DNA from: Pseudoneurospora amorphoporcata
Taxonomy: Eukaryota; Ascomycota; Sordariomycetes; Sordariales; Sordariaceae
NCBI GenBank assembly: GCA_033297205.1
Contig: MU859341.1
Span: 3,952 to 32,897 of the forward strand
Reading direction: 5' to 3'
DNA length: 28,946 bases
Positions 21,501-28,946 of the stretch are shown piece by piece. Within the stretch, counting starts at the first letter, position 1, and every line of letters begins with the position of its first letter. The notes beneath the pieces were generated by a model. That model worked only from the letters and a program-made list of their open reading frames with translations, did not search any database and was not told the DNA's origin. The position numbers and the translations under genes are program-made.

Positions 21501-22427
21501 GAGTCGACGAGGCCAGTCATTTTCTCACTTGCCTAGGCCGAGTAGCGTCTGCTCATTTCTTCACTCTCTTTGGCTGTCGTTTTTTTTTCTCTCATTCGTT
21601 TCAGTGTGGCAATCATGGTCCAGACAGATACTGTGTCTGAACATGGGATCATGATACTCGCAAGCGGTTCGACTTTCGGATGTATAATGCAAGGCAGCGA
21701 CGGAGCGATGGCCGCTGAGAGATCAATCACTTTGCTTTGCAGTTTACAGGGTCGCAGGGCGTGTCTGGAGTGCAGCCATGATCACGACAAGCCATGTCGA
21801 CCGTGGCAGGGCGACTTGTGAGAGGTCAACGAGGACCATATAAGACACAAGTGAGTGCAGCACGATTAGACGATGTGGCTCCCTACAAGAGGCTACTTGG
21901 GTACACTATCGACTAGGGCGTAGTGGGCGGTCCTTCGCAGTAGGTGGGCGCGTTAGTGGGCAGGATTGACGCCTAACCCGCTGGCGATCCCAAATTGATA
22001 AGGAACTTGGCCATGATAAAAGCTGCTTCTCCATCCTCTTCTCGGTCAAACTCCTTTTTGAGATTTTGATATCAGAGATACAACCTACCCACACTTGTAC
22101 ACACTAGACGGGATCACCACCACCACCCCATCCGGTCTCCATCTATCAAACCACCCCAAGGAGGGGCCCATCAGCGAGCTAGGTACCTAGTGACCTAGAG
22201 ATACCAAGAGAACAAATCCGGTCTACGTCACCGCCAAAGCCGCAGCAGCCGCATTATTATCTTTTTTTTCCTCATTTTATTTGATTTTATTGCATTTTCC
22301 CGAGAAAAAGGATCTTCACTCATCCAGTTCGGTCCATTCCGAGAGTGTCACTCGCCCCCCCCGCTAGTTCCAAAACATCATACGCACCCCCCCCCTTCAC
22401 AAGCCCAGTCTCGCCAAAATAATCAGC
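18505..22427. other. Intergenic region without a recognisable gene
   Basis: Base composition returns to normal straight after the GATCC duplication. Many short frames exist on both strands. The longest are minus 20954-21520 (188 residues), minus 20731-21135 and plus 20124-20519. They overlap each other and show no domain, signal peptide or plausible splicing. Pyrimidine-rich DNA at 22255-22420 with several C runs probably belongs to the promoter and leader of the BTB gene. No tRNA, 5S rRNA or transposon end was seen. Confidence 0.5.
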
Positions 22428-24546
22428 ATGGCTCGCAAAAAGAAGTCCGGCTCCACCAAGACCCTTGGTCTCCCTGGCCAACCCCAGACGCAGGGTCACC
22501 TCTCGACGGTCCCCAAAAGGGTCCCCATCGACCACCGTCCCGAGACCTCGTGAGTAGAGCCTCATCCCTCATCTCTCTTCGCTTTTCGTTCATCCACCTC
22601 CCACACTGGACATTGCACACTATCATCTTAGTGTAGCATCCGCATCACACACATCCTTCACAATGCTAACAACACACAGCCCATATGCCAGCCCGGCATG
22701 CAACCTTCCCTTCGCCAGCCCTATGGTGGTTGCCCTTGATGTCCTCAAGAACAAGGCTCCCAAGCTCTATGCCGCCTACGACAGCCAGAGCCCAGAACTC
22801 CCAACCATTTCCGAGGAGATTGGCCATGTCATCGTCCACTACCTCTACACCAACAAGTACGAGTCTCTCAAGCCCACGGGTGACGATAAGCTCGCCAAGC
22901 AAATAGTCGAGCTCAAGACCGCTATCAAGGTCTACATCTTCGCTCGTGCCTATGAGCTGCCCGACCTCGTCCGTCTTGCCGAGCGCAACATCGAGAAGTT
23001 CGGCGATGGCATGGCCCTTCCCACCCTCCTTGAGGTCGCCAGTGACGCGTACCCCAACCTTGTCGACTCGGACCAGTGGTTCATCGGCTACCTCAAGAAG
23101 CGTATCAGACTCCACCTCAACGATGCCAGCTCCCTCCTCGGCACCGATCTCTTGAATCGCCTCAGCCACATCCTTTCTCCCAACAAGATCCTGCTCAGGA
23201 TCGTTCTCGAGGTCTGCTGCGAGCAGATGACCAACCCCAAGCAGGAGCTTGCCAGCCCCATCACCAGCGCCGAGTCCTCGCGTGCCACTTCCAGGACACG
23301 AGACGTCTTTCGCGACGAACGCAAGCAGTCTCCTCTCGCTGAGGCGGCCACACCAGAGGAGCCTGAGGTTAAGGCTATTGAGGTCGCTGCTACTCCCGTA
23401 GTCGAGGCCGAGACTGCCCCCGAGGTTGAGCAGCCTCAACAAGTTGAGGTCAACAGGGCTCCATCGGAGCTTGAGGCCGAGACTGTTCCCGAGTCCGAGG
23501 TTCGTGAACTGTTCGATGATGATGATTCTGAGCCCGAGCTCGAGGCTAAGACTGAGACACAGGTCGTCGCTGCCGTCGTGCCCGGGACCAAGGTTGAGCT
23601 TGTTGGTCGTGACCGCAAGGACTCTGGCAAGGAGCTCAATGACGAGCTTCCCATCACTCTCAGCACCGAGCCTGTCATCAAGGAGCTCGACGCCGCTACC
23701 CACGACCTTCCCTTCCGCCCTCGTGTCAACAGGGAGGCCGACTCTGGTTTCTGGGAGCCCACCACTCCTGCCGAGTCTGAGGCCACCAAGGAGCACAATT
23801 CGTTGGAGCTCCAGTCTGCTCCTGCCGTTTCCGAGCTTTCTGCCGAGTCCGAGACCGTCGATGCCGAGATTGAGGCCACCGAGAGCTCCAGCCAGTTCCT
23901 CCATCTCGCCGCCATTCCCGAGAACGTCGAGACCGTTGTCGAGTCCACCACTGAGGATGCCCTCAAGATCACTCAGGAGGTTGCTGTTGAGGAGACCGAA
24001 CCCAAGACTACAGAGAAGGTAGAACCAAATCCTCGTTGTCCAGAACAAGAAGCACGACTAACACACTTGATACAGGCTGAGACCACATCTGCTGACGATG
24101 AAGTCGAGTCCTCCGATGCCGACAAACAGCTACCTGAGCAACAGCAGCAGCTCGCAGACGACGCCGCCGATTCCGCCGAGAGGCAGAGCGAGGCGCAGCA
24201 TGAGCATGAGTCATCACCAATCGCCCTACGCAATGCCGCAAAGTCCGTTGTCTCCTTCGCAGTCAGCGAAGACCAAAAGGCGGAACTCGGTATCCACGAA
24301 GAGCCCCGGACCGTTGGTGCCGGCGGTGATGCGGAGACCAAGTCCACCACCGCCGACGTCTTCGCCGGCGCCGAGCCCACCGAGTCCGCTCTTGTATCAG
24401 CTCCAAAGGTTTCGTCGAAGATAGATGTCTCGGACAAGACCGAGGAGCTCAACGGCGCCGTCCACCCTGGCATGAACCCCAGGTCCAAGAGCTGGAAGAG
24501 GAGGCTCAGCATGCGCGTGCCCGTCCTTTTTGGTCGCGGCATGTGA
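22428..24546 (+). CDS. BTB-domain-like protein with long acidic low-complexity tail
   Basis: Exon 1 (22428-22549) starts MARKKKSGSTKTLG. It is joined in phase 2 across an intron at 22550-22679 (GTGAGT, branch GCTAAC, CACAG) to exon 2 from 22680. Residues about 49-220 resemble a fungal BTB/POZ protein: PTISEEIGHVIVHYLYTNKY, then a helical part, YIFARAYELPDLVRLAERNIEKFG, like the segment after BTB. The usual early BTB beta strands are degenerate. The rest is rich in Glu, Ala, Val, Thr and Ser and is probably disordered. The C-terminus is basic (SKSWKRRLSMRVPVLFGRG). A second in-frame intron at 24019-24075 is likely (CTAAC branch, ACAG end). The protein is 643 residues if it is spliced and 662 if not. 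GC-ending codons support expression. Role unknown; BTB proteins often mediate protein contacts. Confidence 0.82.
24019..24075 (+). other. Probable 57-nt in-frame intron in the BTB-like gene
   Basis: The segment runs from GTAGAA to TACAG and contains GACTAAC 18 nt before its end. It lies on codon boundaries (phase 0) and has no stop, so both forms are translatable. Its codons lack the GC-ending bias of the flanking exons. The donor is weaker than the consensus GTRAGT. Confidence 0.6.
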
Positions 24547-25657
24547 CTTGCTTCATCCGTCAATCATGATAACGATAACGAAAACGAATTGAGGGTGTTG
24601 CAGCCTAGGAGGACGAGATGAACGAACTGCACGATGGACATGACGATGGACATCACATCTCCCTTTCTTGGTGAAGAAGCCTGTATTATTTTCCTTCTTG
24701 TTCTCTGTCCATGGTTCTTTCTTTTCCTATGAGCGATGATCGTCGTTGGGGCTGCTGTTTGGTTTTTCTCATTGTTGGGCATAGCATATGCATATCTTGC
24801 TTTGTTTTTTGTTTCGGTTGCGGTTGCGGTTGCGTTTTCAGTTTTTGGATTTCATATATCCATGGGTCATCTGGCGTTTGAGCATCATCTTTTCCTTATC
24901 TGGTCGGCCATTTGGAAATATATATCCCACAATCTTTTGCGCGCACTTTGAAGTTCGATGGTCTTTTGATGATGATGATGATTGTGATTTGATGTTGACG
25001 AGGTCTCATGGTGCACACTCATGTACATGCACATGTTTCTGCAAGGACTGGAGGTTCTCTGCGTTCGATTCCATCTCATGTTTTCCTTTTCATGTTCATT
25101 TCCTGAAGGCGGCATTGATCTAGATTGGCACTTTGGCTGCTTCAGAGCAGATCACGTTACGAGTCTACAGATACCACATAGCAAAATGACTTGATATCCA
25201 AGATTTCGGAAATAAGCACTTCCTATCAATTGTTGGTGATCATGTCTCGAAACGCTTGGCGATGGCGTTATTAACAAAATGCTAGTCTTGGTGATCCGCT
25301 AACAGCAAGATATTTGACACCAGACTGTCTCGTGTGTTGTCTAACCAGCCATCGAGATCTCATCAAGGTTGGCCATTGAGGTTCACGACACTCCGTTTCG
25401 GCGTGGATCGGGGTGTCATTCAGAGACTCCGCTGTAGGGGTGTGGTTATAGGGCTGGTTCAAGTTGGGACAAGGCCCGCTGTGGGAGAATGCAGACCCCG
25501 CCCCCATTCGGCAGCTGTCCCCCGGGGCCCAGGCGTCGCAGCACGCCAGACGCCGAATCCTACCCCGCTATGACCGCAGCCTTCTCCAAAAATCAGCTCC
25601 GATCCGATTTCCTGCTCCAGAACCTTGACGTCCAACATTGGCAACTTTCACGGCAAG
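24547..25657. other. Spacer between the BTB-like and ARMT1-like genes
   Basis: T-rich stretches at about 24660-24830 fit the 3' untranslated region of the BTB-like gene. A (GAT)n-like run lies at about 24966-24983. Short frames on both strands overlap and show no motif. The last 150 bases probably hold the leader of the next gene. Confidence 0.5.
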
Positions 25658-27367
25658 ATGGAGTTTGAACCCAAGATCCGTAAGTGCACATTGCAATTGG
25701 AGAGAGAAAGCACAAAGCTGACATTGTTTCAAGCTACGTCCTCGACGGGCGACAAGACGTCCTTTGCCTACGAGACTGCCAGGAAGCGGTGGCCCATCAT
25801 CATCGTGAGCCTCTCGTCCGATCTTGCCTCGACGACACTCGACCGAACCAATAACCGCTAACCAGTTAATTACCTTATATACGACATAGACTCAAGCCAT
25901 TGACGATGTCTACCGCACCACCGGCCAAACTGACGACGCTGCCAAGCGCGACGAGGGCAAGAAGATCATCAACGACCTTGCCACGCTCAAATACGAAGTC
26001 CAACACGACCGCGCCCTGACGTGAGCCAAACGATCCATGTACACGGAAAAGAAGATGTGCTGAGACAGGGAACAGGCCCATTCCCGACGATGGCGTCTCT
26101 GACGTAGCGACCTACAACCAGATCCTCGAGTCCTTGGGCAAGCCCACTTGGCTGAACGTCTCCTGGCTGTTTAGCGAGTGCTACCTCTACCGGTTCGTCC
26201 TTCTTCCCGGCCCCATATATCACACCGTACCCATATCTAACCACCACCAACCACTCTCTCCCAACAAACAGCCGCATCAACACCTTCTTCAAGCTGTCCA
26301 CCCACTGGAAGAACTACGACATCTTCGCCCGCCAAAAGATCAAGACCTTCCGCTCCTCCCGCCCCGCCGTCCTCGAGCTCGCCGCCCGCTACAAAGACCT
26401 CATCACCCAGCTCCGCGCCCACAGCACCGAACCCGCCTCTGAAGAAGCCGAGAAGCTTTTGTTCACGGAAATGTGCGAGATCTGCCTCTGGGGTAACGCC
26501 ACCGACCTGTCACTCTTAACCTCGCTCTCCTACGAAGACATCCAGAAGCTGCAGGGTTCCGAGGCGCGCAAGAAGAGCGAGGCCAACATCCTTGTTAACG
26601 ATCTCGAGGCTGTGTACACCCAGTTAAAAGAGGCCAAGAAGGCAGGCAAGAAAGAGAGAGTGGTGGATATCGTTCTCGACAACGCCGGTTTTGAGCTCTA
26701 TGTCGACCTGATACTCGCTGGATACCTCTTGACGGCAGGCCTAGCGACGAGGGTTACTCTGCACGCCAAGTCGATCCCGTGGTTTGTATCCGACGTCCTG
26801 CCCAACGATTTCGGCGCCTTGCTCAACGCCTTGGCGGCGCCGGTGCCCTTCTTCGAGACAGCCACCGAGGAGGAAGAGTTGCAAGGCAAGACTCCCGAGA
26901 AGCTATCCGACAAGGACAAGGAAGAACTCTCCTTCCTCTTCCAAGAATGGTCCATCCTCCACGCCGAAGGCGCCCTCGGTCTCCGCGCCAACCGCTTCTG
27001 GACCGGCCCCGGCTCCTTCTGGTCCCTTGTCGACCCCAACGCCGACGAGCAGACCAAGGAGCTGGCGGCGGATTTGAGAAAGAGCGAGCTGGTCGTGTTC
27101 AAGGGCGATTTGAACTATCGCAAGTTGGTCGGTGATGGCGAGTGGGATCCTACGACGCCGTTTACGGAGGCTATTGGACCGCTGGGGCCTGGGTCAGGGA
27201 TCAATATCCTCGCGTTGAGGACATGCAAGGCGGATGTTGTTGTGGGATTGAGAAAGGGGTTGGACGAGGAGTTGAGGGCGCAGGAGGGAGGTGGGGGGGA
27301 GTTGGGGGCGAGGAAGTGGGCGTGGAATGGTAAGTATGCTGTTGTGTCGTTTTCGAAGGGGGCTTGA
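25658..27367 (+). CDS. ARMT1: ARMT1/DUF89-type damage-control phosphatase
   Basis: Five exons are predicted: 25658-25679, 25734-25804, 25890-26020, 26076-26192 and 26272-27367. They give 478 residues, close to the usual 440-480 of this family (yeast YMR027W, human ARMT1). The start MEFEPKI is followed by SFAYETARKRWPIII and later by WLFSECYLYRRIN, ICLWGNATDLSLL, VLDNAGFELYVDLI, PWFVSDVLPNDF and FKGDLNYRKLVGD, all family hallmarks. Likely metal ligands are Asp250, Asn251 and Asp288. Asp393 lies in the conserved FKGDLNYRK. The 38-residue spacing of Asp250 and Asp288 agrees with the family. These cytosolic metal-dependent enzymes remove phosphate from sugar phosphates such as fructose-1-phosphate; protein carboxyl methylation has also been reported for the human protein. 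Introns have CTAAC/CTGAC-type branch sites. The fourth donor, GTTCGT, is non-consensus. The stop codon lies within an antisense HSP70-like fragment. Confidence 0.93.
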
Positions 27368-27483
27368 GCTTGCCTATGGCTGCCGTGGCGCCCTTAATGA
27401 TGTCGACATCATGCTTCTTGATGAGGGTCTTGGCAAAGTGGTTGATGACACGCTGATCGAAATCCTCACCACGAAGACGGGTG
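27363..27483 (-). pseudogene. Short antisense fragment of an HSP70 (BiP-like) gene
   Basis: On the minus strand the sequence reads TRLRGEDFDQRVINHFAKTL and then IKKHDVDIIKG, ending near GKLK. This matches the GGEDFDQRVINHF block of the HSP70 ATPase domain, with an Arg where the first Gly of GGED should be. The QRVINHF form is typical of the endoplasmic reticulum type. Only about 40 codons are present and there is no flanking HSP70 sequence, so it is a relic. It begins at the stop codon of the ARMT1-like gene and lies in that gene's likely 3' untranslated region. Confidence 0.75.
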
Positions 27484-27658
27484 TATGGCCAAGTAGGCCA
27501 GGATCTTTGAGCGTTTGTTGTTCGTGTTCTTTTTTCTATTTTCGTTTTTGCCTTAGTGGAATGGTTGATTTCTTTAGATATAGATCTGTTTTGAGAGAAC
27601 GTAAATAGATGGTTCTTGGATTTCGATCTTTTTTTGGCTTTGGTTTCTTTTAAGATCT
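27484..27658. other. Short spacer between convergent genes
   Basis: This is T-rich sequence that fits overlapping 3' untranslated regions of the ARMT1-like gene and the minus-strand gene. No gene was seen. Confidence 0.5.
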
Positions 27659-28651
27659 TTATTCGTCGTCAGCGCCAGAGAACGGAGCAGACATCCGGGC
27701 CTGGGGAGCTCGTGGGCCATCAGAGGGCGGAGCAGGAACGCCAGAAGCCGGAAGAGGATCGCCAGAGGCCGAAGCAGACAACGGGGCAGACGGAGCAGGC
27801 GCGCCAGAGGGCCGAGCGGGAGAGGGAGCGCCAGAGCGAGGAGCAGGAGCGAGAGGAGCTTCCATCGGAGCATATGGAGCTCGCGGGCCGGACAGCTGCC
27901 CGGGCAGCAGGGCAGACGGCGAAGCAGACAGCGGCGCAGACGGAGAAGAGCCCGGATAGCCGGGCCAGGACAGCTGGACTGGCGGAGCGAGGGGACCAGG
28001 TGCTGAAGCGGAAGACGAGACAGACGGCAGAGAAGGCAACCGGGCAGACGACGGAACACCCAATGCGGCAGACAGACCAGCAGAAAGCTGCCCAAGTGCC
28101 TGCTGATATGGCGAGGCAGACAGCGACGCCGACGGCAGAGCAGAGGGAGCAGCAGATAAAAACGCCGACAGCAGAGCAGACGGAGCACCGGGAGCGCGCA
28201 GCCCAAATGACGGGGCACCGGGGACAGACGATAGGAGAGACGGCGGGGCAGACGGCGGCCCAAAAGGCGGGGCACCCGGCAGAGCACCCGACAGAGCAGA
28301 CGGCAAAGCAGGCACAGCAGGCACAGCCAAAGCAGAACCCAACTGGCGAAGCCAGACCGGCAAAGCAGGCAGAGCAAAGCCTAAACGACCGAGCAGACGA
28401 GGGACGAAGCGGCGCAACGCGCGCAGCAGAGCCCAAAGCAGGAGGATATCCTGCAGCTCTAGGCTGCTGAGGCTGCTGCCGAAGCAGCGCGAGAGGTTGG
28501 CGAGGGTGCGGGAGATGGCGCCGCAGAGGGAGGCAAAGCCGACCACGCCGTTGCGCGCGCGGTGGTAGCCGCCGTGTAGGGAGACGGAGAGGGCGGCCAG
28601 GCGAGAGATGAAGGTCATCCAGTGGGTGAGGTGCGCGGAGATTGGGTCCAT
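27659..28651 (-). CDS. Unknown protein: hydrophobic helical N-terminal part and Ala/Pro/Ser-rich tail
   Basis: The frame is 330 codons, starting MDPISAHLTHWMTF at 28651. It could extend upstream through an Asn/Ser-rich stretch encoded by the triplet repeats. Residues 1-110 are rich in hydrophobic and small residues, with two or three helical segments (FISRLAALSVSLHGGYH and LELQDILLLWALLRALRRFV) that could associate with a membrane. The rest is Ala/Pro/Ser/Leu-rich low complexity and ends FSGADDE. The first 100 codons are strongly GC-ending (CTC, TCC, GCC), which supports coding on this strand. Other frames on both strands also stay open here because A+T is low, notably plus 27616-28470, but they give Gln/Arg/Glu-rich sequence with no structure. 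No family is recognised. It is convergent with the ARMT1-like gene. Confidence 0.5.
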   Translation of the reverse strand: MDPISAHLTHWMTFISRLAALSVSLHGGYHRARNGVVGFASLCGAISRTLANLSRCFGSSLSSLELQDILLLWALLRALRRFVPRLLGRLGFALPALPVWLRQLGSALAVPAVPALPSALSGALPGAPPFGPPSAPPSLLSSVPGAPSFGLRAPGAPSALLSAFLSAAPSALPSASLSASPYQQALGQLSAGLSAALGVPSSARLPSLPSVSSSASAPGPLAPPVQLSWPGYPGSSPSAPLSASPSALLPGQLSGPRAPYAPMEAPLAPAPRSGAPSPARPSGAPAPSAPLSASASGDPLPASGVPAPPSDGPRAPQARMSAPFSGADDE

Positions 28652-28652
28652 G

Positions 28653-28795
28653 GTGCTGTTGTTGCTGTTATTGCTGCTGCTATTGTTGCTGGTGCTGTTA
28701 TTGCTGTTGTTGCTATTGCTGCTGTTGTTGCTATTGCTGCTGTTGTTGCTATTGTTGCTGCTGTTGTTGTTGATGATGTTGTTGTTGTCGCTGTT
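28653..28795. repeat. Triplet-repeat tract (GTT/GCT type)
   Basis: The tract is a mixture of TTG, CTG, TTA and CTA triplets on the plus strand. On the minus strand the frame joined to the 27659-28651 gene reads as an open Asn/Ser run. The poly-Gln frame contains stops. It is either an N-terminal low-complexity tract or the 5' leader of that gene. Confidence 0.85.
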
Positions 28796-28834
28796 AAGGA
28801 GAGGAGGAGAGGAGGAGAGGAGGAGAGAAGGGTG
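28796..28834. repeat. GA-rich microsatellite (GAGGA type)
   Basis: Purine-only repeats of AGGAGAGG type lie between the triplet tract and the poly-T tail. On the minus strand this is a CT-rich stretch, as often seen in fungal promoters and leaders. Confidence 0.85.
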
Positions 28835-28847
28835 AGGATGTATTGTC

Positions 28848-28852
28848 TTTTT

Positions 28853-28884
<32 letters not shown>

Positions 28885-28894
28885 TTTGGGGGGG

Positions 28895-28946
<52 letters not shown>
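28848..28946. repeat. Poly-T run with an internal G9, at window end
   Basis: Thymine continues to the last base, broken by one C at 28865 and nine G at 28888-28896. Runs of this length and purity at a sequence end are more likely an assembly or sequencing artefact than genomic sequence. Confidence 0.85.

Noticed and set aside
20954..21520. A 188-residue minus-strand frame
   Set aside because: There is no domain, no codon bias like the real genes, and it overlaps other frames on both strands.
22666..24048. A 460-residue minus-strand reading frame opposite the BTB-like gene
   Set aside because: It is a by-product of the GC-ending codon bias of the plus-strand exons. The plus strand has a recognisable domain and a spliced start, while the minus frame shows only Leu/Gly-rich low complexity.
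25063..25072. GTTCGATTCC, similar to a tRNA T-arm
   Set aside because: No matching D-arm, anticodon arm or acceptor stem could be found upstream.
28608..28835. A plus-strand frame encoding a long poly-Leu tract
   Set aside because: It is the translation of simple triplet repeats and overlaps the start of the better supported minus-strand frame.

Overview
The window looks like nuclear DNA of a filamentous ascomycete, most likely a sordariomycete. The evidence is short introns with CTAAC/CTGAC branch sites, strongly GC-ending codons in the intact genes, and a large AT-rich block in which coding sequence has been destroyed by C-to-T and G-to-A changes. That damage is typical of repeat-induced point mutation (RIP).

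Layout. Positions 1-384 hold the 3' end of a plus-strand gene with a Gln-Ala-Gln tandem repeat. Positions 385-8875 contain no intact gene that I recognise. They do hold a frameshifted relic of a fungal kinase-like protein (about 3441-4986) and a minus-strand reading frame broken by two stops (5464-6474). Positions 8875-18504 are one Ty1/Copia LTR retrotransposon with matching GATCC target duplications. It is heavily mutated and carries five later insertions: a solo LTR (9386-10030), a truncated MULE DNA transposon (11671-14209), a second copy of the same LTR family in the opposite orientation (14210-14857), and two MULE-type MITEs (15987-16713 and 17092-17509), each with an 8-bp target duplication. 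Positions 18505-22427 look gene-free.

The right end is gene-rich. It has a BTB-like protein with a long acidic tail (22428-24546, two or three exons) and an ARMT1/DUF89 damage-control phosphatase in five exons (25658-27367). A short antisense fragment of an HSP70/BiP gene abuts the phosphatase stop codon. A minus-strand Ala/Pro/Ser-rich protein follows (27659-28651). The window ends in triplet repeats and about 100 bases of poly-T, which looks like a contig edge.

The genes do not form a pathway. The main interest is the transposon block. Its insertion order can be read from the target duplications. Removing one MITE restores the Copia reverse transcriptase frame exactly. One LTR sits on the junction of a deletion that removed both the MULE 3' end and the Copia integrase core. 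No CRISPR array, tRNA or rRNA gene was seen.
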